Positions 1 through 8,138 of a DNA stretch of 64,000 nucleotides are shown piece by piece. A program made the translations under genes and the position numbers. Each line of letters begins with the position of its first letter. Position 1 is the first letter of the stretch. Source of the stretch: QFOX01 sp033763655 (GTDB taxonomy: Bacteria; Pseudomonadota; Alphaproteobacteria; Rickettsiales; UBA3002); NCBI GenBank assembly GCA_033763655.1, contig JANRKD010000002.1, positions 1-64,000 of the forward strand, given 5' to 3'. A model generated the notes under the pieces. That model worked only from the letters and a program-made list of their open reading frames with translations. It did no database searches and was not told where the DNA came from.

Positions 1-766
<766 letters not shown>

Positions 767-775
767 TGATTCATA

Positions 776-824
776 CCATAAGACGTTAAATCTTATGGTG
801 TTGACCTTGGATGAATCCAAGGTC
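776..824 (-). other. Two tandem hairpins in the 16S precursor leader
   Basis: Two perfect inverted repeats lie directly upstream of the mature 16S 5' end: a stem at 776-798 (8 bp around a 7-nt loop) and a 9-bp stem with a 4-nt loop at 803-811/816-824. Their position suggests pre-rRNA processing or folding signals. The function is inferred; the repeats themselves are seen directly. Confidence 0.6.
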
Positions 825-1041
825 GAAATTGAATAGACTCACACAAACCATACCAAACAAAAACTTGCCATAAAGGACTTACTGTTTTGTCGATACTTAC
901 TTGCGTTACAAATTACTTTGTTACGTGTTCGCAGGTATGGTCTGTGGAAAATTTCCATCACACCCACCTGCGCTTAAACGCTCTTCACAGTATCATGCAG
1001 CAGAATGTTCTTGGCGCTATCTTCAAGCGTTGAACGCATTC

Positions 1042-1061
1042 AAAAAACCCCGCTTCCGAGG
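1042..1061 (-). terminator. Terminator-like hairpin plus T6 in the rrn leader
   Basis: Read on the minus strand, a GC-rich 5-bp stem with a GAAG loop is followed at once by six T residues. It lies downstream of the pilin-like gene and upstream of the 16S gene. It could end pilin transcription or act as a leader attenuator, because the best rRNA promoter candidate (1099-1127) lies upstream of it. A segment just after that promoter (about 1088-1100) is nearly complementary to the hairpin, so an alternative, longer stem is possible. From 767 to 1201 I see no protein gene. Confidence 0.5.
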
Positions 1062-1098
1062 CCCGTTCGCTTTCGTTATCGTCCGCGTCGGGAAGTGG

Positions 1099-1127
1099 GG
1101 TATAGGCATAAGGCGCCCCCTCGTCAA
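1099..1127 (-). promoter_or_regulatory. Candidate rRNA operon promoter with A/T-rich upstream tract
   Basis: On the minus strand there is a TTGACG -35 element (1122-1127), a 17-bp spacer and a TATACC -10 element (1099-1104). A run of A and T tracts at about 1128-1175 resembles an UP element. The promoter would give a leader of about 330 nt before 16S. It is assigned by consensus and location only. Confidence 0.5.
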
Positions 1128-1201
1128 CAACAAAAAACAACTTTTTTTCATTTTTTTTGTTTCACGCAAAAATCCCAGTATTTCTGCGCGTTTTTTGCTG
1201 C

Positions 1202-1990
1202 TTATTTCGCTGCCTTATAGATGGATAGAAAGAGCGGCGCGCAGGAAACCGCCCCGGAACCGACGTTATAGCCGTTCGCATCCACCGCGCAGGCCACATT
1301 TGATTTATACACACGCATGCCGCCCGTTGCCGGCACCCCGTCATCGAGCTTCGTATCCAGCTCAAAAGTTTCCGCCGGCGTGAGGGCCGCCCCATCCATA
1401 ATGGCGGCGGGCGCGCCGAAGGTCAGCATATTGGTATAGTCGCCATCGAAATAAGTGGCATCAGCCAGCGCGGCATTGTTGACCTCGACCAGCCCTGCCC
1501 CCCAGCCATACCCCGTGTTGCCAAGCGGCCCCTTGGGGATGGAGATGCCAATTCCATAAGGGCTGATGCCGGTGAACCTGCCGGTAATCAGCCCCGAGGC
1601 GGCCAGATGCTGCCATGCCCGGAAAATTTCGTGCCCGGTCGCGTTCAGATAGCCGTTACCATCGCCGTTGCAGGTCGGCGCGCCCACGCTGGCGGTGGTA
1701 TCGGGCGCGGCGCAATTGCTGGTCAGCGGCACCCCCCCGTCGGCCCGGCCCCATAGCTCGGTTGCCGTCGGGAAATCGCCCGCGACATAGCCATACGTTG
1801 TCTTGAACTGGTTCATCGCCATCATGTAGGTGGCGGCATTGGTGCCAACCGCGCGCAATTGCTGGTTTCTGCGCATGGTTTGCCCGGCGAGCACGCCGCC
1901 CAGCAACAGGCCAATAATAACCAGAATAATGGAGAGCTCCACCAGCGTGAAGCCCTGTGGCTGACGAATATCGCGGCGATTGAATGGCAT
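1202..1990 (-). CDS. Type IV pilin / type II secretion pseudopilin-like protein
   Basis: A 262-residue protein with a classic class III leader: a short basic N-terminus, then GFTLVEL at residues 13-19, where prepilin peptidase would cut after Gly, then a hydrophobic helix of about 20 residues (IILVIIGLLLGGVLAG). The rest is a Gly/Thr-rich globular domain with a few Cys, as in large pseudopilins. No assembly ATPase, secretin or prepilin peptidase gene is nearby, so it is an orphan here and its partner machine lies elsewhere. Whether it belongs to a pilus or a secretion system cannot be decided. Confidence 0.8.
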   Translation of the reverse strand: MPFNRRDIRQPQGFTLVELSIILVIIGLLLGGVLAGQTMRRNQQLRAVGTNAATYMMAMNQFKTTYGYVAGDFPTATELWGRADGGVPLTSNCAAPDTTASVGAPTCNGDGNGYLNATGHEIFRAWQHLAASGLITGRFTGISPYGIGISIPKGPLGNTGYGWGAGLVEVNNAALADATYFDGDYTNMLTFGAPAAIMDGAALTPAETFELDTKLDDGVPATGGMRVYKSNVACAVDANGYNVGSGAVSCAPLFLSIYKAAK

Positions 1991-2071
1991 TTTACCCCCC
2001 CGTCCGGCTGGTTACGGTGGAGAAAATCATCCGCCTTTCAGCGGCAAATAGCAACCAAAAGTAACCGGTGT

Positions 2072-2629
2072 CTACAGCCCAAGCATGCTGTAAAGCTCTT
2101 CCTTCGTGTTGACGAACGTATAGAAATTGCGCGTTTCCGGCTTAGCGAATTTGGTGGCCACCATGTGCTCAAGCAGCAGCGCGAGGTGATCCCAATAGCC
2201 ATTATGGTTAAAGATGATGACCGGCTTATCGTGGATTTTGATCTGACGCCAGGTGATGACCTCGAACATCTCATCCATCGTGCCGCAACCGCCCGGGAGA
2301 ATCACAAACACGTCGGAATAATCGTACATGATCTGTTTACGCTCATGCATCGAATCGACCATAATCATCTGGGTGAGGCCTTTATGCTCGACCTCGATAC
2401 GCCCCAGCGAGCGCGGAAATACGCCAATCGCCTTGCCATTGCCCGCAAGCACGCCGTTAGCCACCGCGCCCATCAGGCCGCAATCGCCGCCGCCATAGAC
2501 CAGTTGCTTGCCCGCTTTCGCCATATCGCGGCCAAGGTCGCCAGCCATAGCGAGATGCTCCTTGGGAGCGGTGTTCTGTGCGCCGCAAAAAACGCAGATG
2601 GATTTCATTTCCTTGATGGTATTCGTCAT
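2072..2629 (-). CDS. LOG family protein (TIGR00730, Rossmann fold)
   Basis: A 185-residue protein of the LOG/YvdD family, whose members hydrolyse cytokinin-type nucleotide monophosphates or other nucleoside 5'-monophosphates to base plus ribose phosphate. The N-terminus has the family pattern ICVFCGA and a glycine-rich turn VYGGGDCGLMG. The catalytic signature PGGCGTMDE sits near residues 112-120, preceded by MHERKQ. Length is typical. The start could also be the Met at residue 8, directly before the first strand. The bacterial substrate cannot be read from sequence. Confidence 0.88.
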   Translation of the reverse strand: MTNTIKEMKSICVFCGAQNTAPKEHLAMAGDLGRDMAKAGKQLVYGGGDCGLMGAVANGVLAGNGKAIGVFPRSLGRIEVEHKGLTQMIMVDSMHERKQIMYDYSDVFVILPGGCGTMDEMFEVITWRQIKIHDKPVIIFNHNGYWDHLALLLEHMVATKFAKPETRNFYTFVNTKEELYSMLGL

Positions 2630-2694
2630 AATTATTTCCGTTTTGTTGTTTTTAATTCAGGCCGCCAGTGCGAGGGGGCCATCAGGCCGACAGG

Positions 2695-2780
2695 GCAATC
2701 CAGATGCATACAAGCAGTGTATCTGCGCCAAAAACCCGGCGCGCTGGATTGCTTCGGCTAAAGCCTCGCAACGACAAACG
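2695..2780. repeat. Degenerate dispersed palindromic repeat
   Basis: The 9-mer GCAATCCAG at 2695-2703 recurs as its reverse complement at 2744-2752, followed by a decayed copy of the 'gcttcg...ctcgcaatgac' arm seen at 5581-5666. A smaller near-palindrome lies inside at about 2701-2725. It fills the gap between the LOG gene and radC. Confidence 0.55.
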
Positions 2781-2847
2781 TGAGCGCGGCACCATAGAGA
2801 GTTTCCAAGTGATTGCAAGTGGCGCAGTTTACGTTTAAGCGAAGCGT

Positions 2848-3528
2848 ATGGATGAGAACCCCCATTATCTTGGCCACCGGGCCCGGCTGCGCGAGCGCTT
2901 TTTAGGCGGCGGCGGTGACGCCCTGCCCGACTACGAACTGCTCGAACTCATTCTCTTTTCCGCCCGCCCGCGCGGCGATGTCAAGCCGCTCGCCAAGGCG
3001 CTTCTCAGGCACTTTGGCAGTTTTGCCAAAGTGGTTTATGCCGACGAAGCCGCCCTGCGCGGTGTCGATGAGGTGGGCGACGCCGTCATCGCCGCCTTAA
3101 AGACCATCCGCGTTTCGGCGCAACGCCTGATTAAATCGGAAATTGAATCCCAGCCAGTCATTCAATCCTGGTCGGCGCTGATGGATTATTGCAAGCTGGC
3201 CATGGGCAACAGCAAAATCGAGGAGTTCCGCGTCCTCTTCCTCAACCACCGCCACGCCCTGATTGCGGATGAAGTCATGCAGCGCGGCACCATCAATCAC
3301 ACCCCCGTCTACCCGCGCGAAATTGTCAAACGTGCGCTGGAGCACTCGGCCTCAGCGATTATTCTGCTGCATAACCACCCCAGCGGCGACCCGACCCCAA
3401 GCAAGGCCGACATCGACATCACCCAGAAGATTATCGAAGCCGCCGCCACCGTCAACGTGACGGTGCATGACCATGTCATCATCACCGCGACGGGGCATTA
3501 TTCCTTCAGGAGTTTCGGGCTGATTTAG
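2848..3528 (+). CDS. radC: RadC family JAB/MPN-domain protein
   Basis: A 226-residue protein with the two-part RadC layout: an N-terminal helix-hairpin-helix region (residues ~1-95, LPDYELLELIL and GVDEVGDA) and a C-terminal JAMM metalloprotease-like domain. The JAMM zinc motif is complete: HNHPSGDPTPSKADID near residues 174-190. Despite the name, a direct repair role is not well supported for the family. The 3' end overlaps the convergent terC gene by 23 bp, so the two transcripts must overlap. Confidence 0.93.
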   Translation: MDENPHYLGHRARLRERFLGGGGDALPDYELLELILFSARPRGDVKPLAKALLRHFGSFAKVVYADEAALRGVDEVGDAVIAALKTIRVSAQRLIKSEIESQPVIQSWSALMDYCKLAMGNSKIEEFRVLFLNHRHALIADEVMQRGTINHTPVYPREIVKRALEHSASAIILLHNHPSGDPTPSKADIDITQKIIEAAATVNVTVHDHVIITATGHYSFRSFGLI

Positions 3529-4492
3529 TGGCCTTGCCTGTTTTGTGCAGCGAGTAGAAAATCCCCGCCGCCAGCAGGCCGAGGGTGATGGCAAGCGACA
3601 GCGCGGAGGAGAGTTTTTCGCCGCCTGACAGCAACGGATAGAACACCTTGCCGCCGATAAAAATCAGCACCGCCGAAAGCGAGTATTTCAGGTACGAAAA
3701 CCGGTGGAGCATCGCCGCCAGCGCAAAATACAGCGCGCGCAGGCCAAGGATGGCAAAGACATTGCTGGTATAGACAATGTATTCGTCCGTCGTCACCGCG
3801 AAAATCGCCGGCACGGAATCCAGCGCAAACACCACATCCACAAACTCGACCACCACCAGACTCATGAACAGTGGCGTGGCAAAGCTCTGCCTTTTGTTGG
3901 TGTTTTTATCGACCAGCCGGACAAAAAAACGGTTGCCATGCAGTTCGTGCGTCACCCGCATGTATTTTTTGACAATGCGGATGACCGGATTTTTGCCGAC
4001 ATCGTGCTCCTCGTCGTCGTTCCGGAGCATTTTGATACCGGTATAGATGAGGAACGCCGCGAAAAGATACAGTGCCCACTCGAAGTTATGCACGATTTCA
4101 GCCCCCACCCCAATCAGGATAGCGCGCAGCACAATCACCCCGAGAATACCCCAAAACAGCACGCGGTATTGCAGTTTGCGCGGAATCGCAAAATAGGAAA
4201 ACACCAGCGAAATGACGAAGATATTGTCGAGCGACAGCGTCTTTTCGATAATAAAGCCGGTGTAATAATCCTGCGCGGCCTGCGCCCCAATTTCCAGCCA
4301 GACAAACACCCCGAACAACAGCCCCATGCTGATGTAAAACGCGCTGAGGCGGAGGCTCTCGCGCACGGAAATCTCTTTATCCTTGCGGTTGAGCACCCCA
4401 AGGTCGAACAGCAGCAACAGCAGCACCATCGCCAGAAAGGCGCCCCACATCCAGAGCGGCTTACCCATGGCACTGAGTTCGAATATTTCCAT
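3506..4492 (-). CDS. TerC/Alx family integral membrane protein
   Basis: A 328-residue polytopic protein with about nine hydrophobic segments, matching the TerC family (TerC, Alx), linked to tellurite resistance and Mn(II) export. The two conserved intramembrane acidic motifs are present: EKTLSLDNIFVISL near residue 85 and VEFVDVVFALDSVPAIF near residue 210. Length matches Alx-type members. Alx genes are often controlled by a Mn/pH-responsive leader, but the short upstream gap (4493-4577) shows no obvious riboswitch. The end is convergent with radC. Confidence 0.88.
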   Translation of the reverse strand: MEIFELSAMGKPLWMWGAFLAMVLLLLLFDLGVLNRKDKEISVRESLRLSAFYISMGLLFGVFVWLEIGAQAAQDYYTGFIIEKTLSLDNIFVISLVFSYFAIPRKLQYRVLFWGILGVIVLRAILIGVGAEIVHNFEWALYLFAAFLIYTGIKMLRNDDEEHDVGKNPVIRIVKKYMRVTHELHGNRFFVRLVDKNTNKRQSFATPLFMSLVVVEFVDVVFALDSVPAIFAVTTDEYIVYTSNVFAILGLRALYFALAAMLHRFSYLKYSLSAVLIFIGGKVFYPLLSGGEKLSSALSLAITLGLLAAGIFYSLHKTGKATKSARNS

Positions 4493-4577
4493 AACAGCAC
4501 GACCTTAGAAAAAGAGTGGGATGGAAAAATGCCCGGCAATAGCCACCGCACCGACCGCTGTTAATCCATACGAGGAA

Positions 4578-4652
4578 TGGTGGCTCGGGGGTGATTTGAA
4601 CACCCGACCAAGGGATTATGATTCCCCTGCTCTACCGCTGAGCTACCGAGCC
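4578..4652 (-). tRNA. tRNA-Met (CAU), elongator type
   Basis: A full 75-nt cloverleaf can be folded by eye. The acceptor stem GGCTCGG/CCGAGCC, a 4-bp D stem, the anticodon loop ATCATAA, the T loop TTCAAAT and an encoded CCA end at 4578-4580 are all visible. The CAU anticodon could also belong to lysidine-modified tRNA-Ile. The loop and flanking bases resemble alphaproteobacterial elongator Met, and it lacks the initiator-type mismatched first pair. Confidence 0.93.
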
Positions 4653-4671
4653 GCCCGTGGGTTGGGGGCGC

Positions 4672-4699
4672 AACTTAGCCAAAAGTTTGCACCTGTCAA
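4672..4699 (-). promoter_or_regulatory. Promoter of tRNA-Met
   Basis: A perfect -35 TTGACA (4694-4699, minus strand), a 16-bp spacer and a -10-like TAAGTT (4672-4677) sit 20 bp before the tRNA. The -35 overlaps the last codons of the HIT gene. Confidence 0.6.
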
Positions 4700-5121
4700 G
4701 TAAGCTGCAACGAATCGAGTGCCGATTTCAGCTCATAGATGAATTTGCGTGATTCATCCTGCGCATACGGCCCGCTGGCGCCGCCCCAGATGGGGTTGGG
4801 CCAGGCCGCATCGCTTTTATAGCGCGCAATCAGGTGGACATGCAGTTGGCTGACCTGATTGCCCAGCGCCGCGACGTTCAGTTTATCCGGCGTCACCAGC
4901 GCCTTGAGCACATGCGACACCACAGCGATTTCGTCGCTTAGGCGGTGTTGCTGCGCGCGGCTTAAATCCATCCACTCCACCGCTGCGGCGACGCGCGGAA
5001 CCAGCACCAGCCAGGGGAAATGGCGATTATCCATCAGCCGCACCTGACAGAGCGGCAGGTCGGTGACATCGAACGTGTCGCGCGCAAGGCGTGGGTCGAG
5101 GGTAAATTGCAAGGGTTCCAT
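4696..5121 (-). CDS. HIT (histidine triad) domain protein
   Basis: A 141-residue protein of the HIT superfamily of nucleotide hydrolases and transferases. The core reads SQLHVHLIARYKSDAAWP near residues 94-111, followed by the conserved NPIWG. In the usual His-x-His-x-His triad the third position is not His (HVHLI), as in a subgroup of proteobacterial HIT proteins, while the catalytic middle His is kept. Likely substrates are AMP-linked nucleotides, not decidable here. It stands alone, with tRNA-Met downstream. Confidence 0.85.
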   Translation of the reverse strand: MEPLQFTLDPRLARDTFDVTDLPLCQVRLMDNRHFPWLVLVPRVAAAVEWMDLSRAQQHRLSDEIAVVSHVLKALVTPDKLNVAALGNQVSQLHVHLIARYKSDAAWPNPIWGGASGPYAQDESRKFIYELKSALDSLQLT

Positions 5122-5167
5122 CTAAGCTCCAGATATTGAAATTAAACGAACAGTGCCGTCAATCCAG

Positions 5168-5456
5168 CTAAAAAATACTCGCCGATAAATCACGCCACTC
5201 TGGGTTATTTTTCTCAATTAACATCATTTTTTTTCTTACGCGAACCTGCTTTAATTTGCTTCTCTCGCAAAATGGCGGATTCCATTGTTTCGTGAATCTC
5301 ATACCACACCAGATTCTTACATGCATAGCGCTGGGTAAACCCATCGATAGTGCCCTGCTTATGTTGATAATCTCTGGCAATGAGGTTGCTGGTAACGCCC
5401 GTATAGATCGTCCCGTTACGTTTGCTTGCCATGATGTAAACCGCAGGCTGCTTCAT
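5168..5456 (-). pseudogene. GIY-YIG nuclease-like gene, frameshifted at A8
   Basis: The first frame (5456 to 5214) gives 80 residues of a small UvrC-type GIY-YIG protein: VYIMASKRNGTIYTGVTSN, then an ETMESAILREKQIK helix. The family normally continues into a Lys-rich segment ending near LIEKNNPEWRDL. That ending is encoded in another frame (down to 5168). The switch lies at a run of eight A on the minus strand (5227-5234). Dropping one A restores a ~96-residue protein of normal family length. It may be a sequencing error, a real disruption, or slippage-tolerant expression. The stretch is more AT-rich than its neighbours, so it may be acquired. Confidence 0.8.
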
Positions 5457-5467
5457 AAAATATTACG

Positions 5468-5518
5468 CTGGATGGGTTGGCCTTCGGCCCCCTTCGGGAC
5501 GCTTTGCTCGCAATGATG
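5468..5518. repeat. Partial dispersed repeat (decayed copy)
   Basis: It begins with ctggat and ends with gctttgctcgcaatgatg, matching one arm of the complete palindrome at 5581-5666. Confidence 0.55.
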
Positions 5519-5580
5519 TTCGGGGTGAGGTTATTGCTCTCATACAGCAGAACATTTTACGTTCAAGGCTTACATCATTC

Positions 5581-5666
5581 GTCATTGCGAGGGAGCTTCG
5601 CGACCGAAGCAATCCAGCAAAAACATACATAAAGAAACTGGATTGCTTCGCTTTGCTCGCAATGAC
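5581..5666. repeat. Dispersed palindromic repeat, best-preserved copy
   Basis: The ends are perfect inverted repeats: GTCATTGCGAG at 5581-5591 and CTCGCAATGAC at 5656-5666. A second inner pair (GAAGCAATCCAG / CTGGATTGCTTC) flanks a loop of about 17 nt. This is a well-known style of intergenic hairpin repeat in many proteobacteria. Related or decayed copies occur at 2695, 5468 and 31069. Confidence 0.85.
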
Positions 5667-5691
5667 GGAAAATAGCCAAAAATGCTCTAAC

Positions 5692-6999
5692 CTACCCGAA
5701 CACACGTTGAAAAATCGTATCCACATGCTTGGTGTGGTAGCTCATGTCGAACAGGGCGCACAGCTCTTCGGTCGAAAGATTGGCGCTGACATCTGCATCT
5801 TTTTTCAGCGCATGCAGGAAATTCGCACCTTCGAGCCAGACCTTCATCGCATTGCGCTGCACCGCTTCATACGATGCTTCGCGGCTCATGCCCTTCTGGG
5901 TGAGCGCGAGCAGCACACGCTGGCTGAAAATCAGCCCGCCCAGCCGGTTCAGGTTCGCCTCCGCCCGCTCGGGGTAAACCACCAGATTTTCGACCAGCCC
6001 TGCGAGGCGGGACAGTGCGAAATCGAGGGTTACCGTCGCATCCGGCGCAATCACGCGCTCGACACTGCTGTGCGAAATATCGCGCTCGTGCCACAGCGCC
6101 ACGTTTTCGAGCGCCGGGGTAACATAGCCACGCACGATGCGGGCAAGCCCGGTCAGGTTCTCGCTGAGCACCGGATTACGCTTATGCGGCATCGCGGAGC
6201 TGCCCTTCTGGCCTTTGCTGAAAAACTCCTCGGCTTCGAGCACTTCGGTGCGCTGCATATGGCGAATTTCCGTCGCGACATTCTCGATGGAAGAGGCAAT
6301 CACCCCAAGCGTTGCAAAGAACATGGCGTGGCGGTCACGCGGGATGATTTGCGTTGAGACAGGCTCTACTTCCAGACCCATTTTTGCCGCTACATGCGCC
6401 TCGACGGCGGGATCGACATGCGCAAAAGTGCCGACTGCACCCGAAATGGCGCAGGTCGCGATCTCGCGGCGGGCATGGAGCAAGCGCACACGGTTGCGGG
6501 TGAACTCGGCATAAAAGCGGGCGAATTTAAGCCCCATGGTCACCGGCTCGGCATGAATGCCGTGGCTGCGCCCCATCACGACCATGTCTTTGGTTTCAAA
6601 GGCGCGTTTTTTAAGCGCGGCGAGCACTGCATCCACCCCTTCGAGTAACAGGTCGCTGGCACGGGCAAGCTGCACCGCAAACGCGGTATCGAGCACGTCG
6701 GAAGAAGTCATGCCCTGATGCAGGAAGCGCGCCTCCTCGCCCACTGTTTCAGTGACGAAAGTGAGGAAGGCAATGACATCGTGTTTCGTGGTGCGTTCGA
6801 TTTCGTCGATCCGCGCGACGGCGGCTTCGTCGTACGCTTTGGGCGCGCGCGCCCAGATGGCTTGGGCGGCGGCTTTGGGAATTGTTCCCAGCTCCGCCAT
6901 TTTATCGGTCGCATGGGCTTCGATTTCAAACCAAATCTGAAAGCGAGTAGCGGGCTGCCAGATGGCGACCATCTCGGGGCGTGAATAGCGGGGAATCAT
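5692..6999 (-). CDS. purB: Adenylosuccinate lyase
   Basis: A 435-residue enzyme that makes AMP from adenylosuccinate and AICAR from SAICAR in purine synthesis. The superfamily signature SSAMPHKRNPVLSENLTG lies near residues 267-284. TSSDVLDTA and GRSHGIHAEP, which carry substrate and catalytic His residues, are also present. Length and start match bacterial PurB of the short type. It is the only purine gene in view. A structured 5' leader precedes it (7022-7097). Confidence 0.97.
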   Translation of the reverse strand: MIPRYSRPEMVAIWQPATRFQIWFEIEAHATDKMAELGTIPKAAAQAIWARAPKAYDEAAVARIDEIERTTKHDVIAFLTFVTETVGEEARFLHQGMTSSDVLDTAFAVQLARASDLLLEGVDAVLAALKKRAFETKDMVVMGRSHGIHAEPVTMGLKFARFYAEFTRNRVRLLHARREIATCAISGAVGTFAHVDPAVEAHVAAKMGLEVEPVSTQIIPRDRHAMFFATLGVIASSIENVATEIRHMQRTEVLEAEEFFSKGQKGSSAMPHKRNPVLSENLTGLARIVRGYVTPALENVALWHERDISHSSVERVIAPDATVTLDFALSRLAGLVENLVVYPERAEANLNRLGGLIFSQRVLLALTQKGMSREASYEAVQRNAMKVWLEGANFLHALKKDADVSANLSTEELCALFDMSYHTKHVDTIFQRVFG

Positions 7000-7021
7000 A
7001 GGGACTCTCGATCTGTGGGTT

Positions 7022-7097
7022 CAGTGGCGGAGGAAGGCAGGCAACCGCGCACCGCCTTCCGACACGATCATTGAGGCCGAAAGGCTGCCGCCACTTG
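7022..7097 (-). promoter_or_regulatory. Structured 5' leader upstream of purB
   Basis: An 8-bp outer stem (7023-7030 with 7088-7095) encloses a perfect 7-bp stem (7032-7038 with 7054-7060) and a small GCC/GGC hairpin, giving a possible three-way junction. It ends about 20 nt before the purB start. A -10-like TATGAT lies upstream on the same strand at 7123-7128, so the structure would be in the purB mRNA leader. I do not recognise a known riboswitch consensus. Confidence 0.45.
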
Positions 7098-7157
7098 AGC
7101 GCCATTCTACGGACTCACGCGCATCATAGCGCCGGATTCACGAAGGGAAAGCGCGAA

Positions 7158-8096
7158 TTAAGCGCCGCTTCTACCAATGCTTGTCGTGGACTTGCCCTGA
7201 AACGCCAGCGGCGACTGCTGCCCCTCGGCATGGCGCACGGGCAATTGAGGGTGCGCATCGCGGTTTACCAATGCGGCGAAGGCCGAGGGTTTATCCGCAG
7301 TTGGCGCCAAGACCATCCCTGCATGCATTGCAACGCCTTCAATCCGTGGTGCCAGCGCCTCGGCACCTCGGCGCTGCTCATAATGCAAGTGGGTAGCGGT
7401 GGCAGTGCCGGTGTGCCCCATTTCGCCGATTACGGTTTCCCTACTAACCTCAACACCAATGTCTGGCATATTCTTGCCTGTCAGGTGCGCATACAATGTG
7501 AACATCCCATCGGCATGGCCGACGATAACCGTGTTGCCGTAACCTTGCTTCTTCCCCGAAAAAAGCACCACACCTGCCGCTGAAGGATGAATATCGGGCG
7601 AAGCATCCTCGCCGCGTGTGCCAAAATCCACACCTTTATGCTTCGTGCTTGCTCCTTGTATCGGGGCATGTCGCTCGCCAAAATCCGAAGTCACCTGCAC
7701 TGTTTCCGCAACTGGGCTTTGGTGGGTGACTGCTTCGCCTTTGTGCTGCCGCTGGAATTGCACCCATTTGGGGATGGCTCCGGCGTTGATAATTAATGTC
7801 CCAATGCGGCGTATTTCTCCTGACGTCTCAGGCCGAACAGCTGCTGCTGTTGCTGTCTGCCGCGCCTCGTTTGCTGTCTGCGGCGCCTCGTTCTCTACAA
7901 TATCTTCATTTGGCGCTTCATTGCCTGGGAAAAATATCTCGTATAAAAACTGCAAAAACCCCTTAATTGCCGCCAAAATACCAGTTTCGTTCTGGCTGCT
8001 TTCGCGCGCCTGCTGCTCGAGCTGCGCACGTTGCGCATCCGCCGCACGACGTGCTTTTTCTTCCGGCGTTTCACTGTGCACAGAGTTTTCCATCAT
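7158..8096 (-). CDS. M23 (LytM-type) zinc metallopeptidase domain protein
   Basis: A 312-residue protein with a LytM/M23 domain at residues ~130-245. The metal ligands are in place: HKGVDFG (H153, D157) and HLHYE (H236, H238), with LYAHL and GEMGHTGTATATH between. Such enzymes cut peptidoglycan cross-links. There is no clear cleavable signal peptide; residues 1-37 are charged and helical and 39-57 form a hydrophobic stretch, so export is uncertain. A strong PhoB-box-like repeat lies just upstream (8118-8135). With that promoter the mRNA would start almost at the ATG. The C-terminal ~65 residues are not part of the peptidase fold. Confidence 0.85.
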   Translation of the reverse strand: MMENSVHSETPEEKARRAADAQRAQLEQQARESSQNETGILAAIKGFLQFLYEIFFPGNEAPNEDIVENEAPQTANEARQTATAAAVRPETSGEIRRIGTLIINAGAIPKWVQFQRQHKGEAVTHQSPVAETVQVTSDFGERHAPIQGASTKHKGVDFGTRGEDASPDIHPSAAGVVLFSGKKQGYGNTVIVGHADGMFTLYAHLTGKNMPDIGVEVSRETVIGEMGHTGTATATHLHYEQRRGAEALAPRIEGVAMHAGMVLAPTADKPSAFAALVNRDAHPQLPVRHAEGQQSPLAFQGKSTTSIGRSGA

Positions 8097-8101
8097 TTTT
8101 T

Positions 8102-8135
8102 AGAATATCAGGGTTTCATGACAGTTTGATGACAT
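8102..8135 (-). promoter_or_regulatory. PhoB-box-like promoter of the M23 gene
   Basis: On the minus strand the half-sites ATGTCAT (8129-8135) and CTGTCAT (8118-8124) are separated by 4 bp. By eye this matches 16 of 18 positions of the E. coli-type Pho box. TATTCT (8102-8107) follows after 10 bp, the classical spacing. The site lies between the divergently arranged end of the glycosylase gene and the M23 start. Confidence 0.6.
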
Positions 8136-8138
8136 CGC

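Noticed and set aside
901..1383. 160-codon plus-strand frame over the rRNA leader and the pilin 3' end
   Set aside because: Low-complexity, Arg/Pro-rich translation, no ribosome binding site, antisense to the pilin gene.
3704..4564. 286-codon plus-strand frame
   Set aside because: It is antisense to the clearly recognisable terC gene; the translation is His/Gln-rich as expected of a shadow frame.
7022..7097. Signal recognition particle RNA, suggested by ggaagg-type motifs
   Set aside because: The conserved SRP loop (GGAAGGGAGCAGCC-like after a CAGG) is not present in either orientation.
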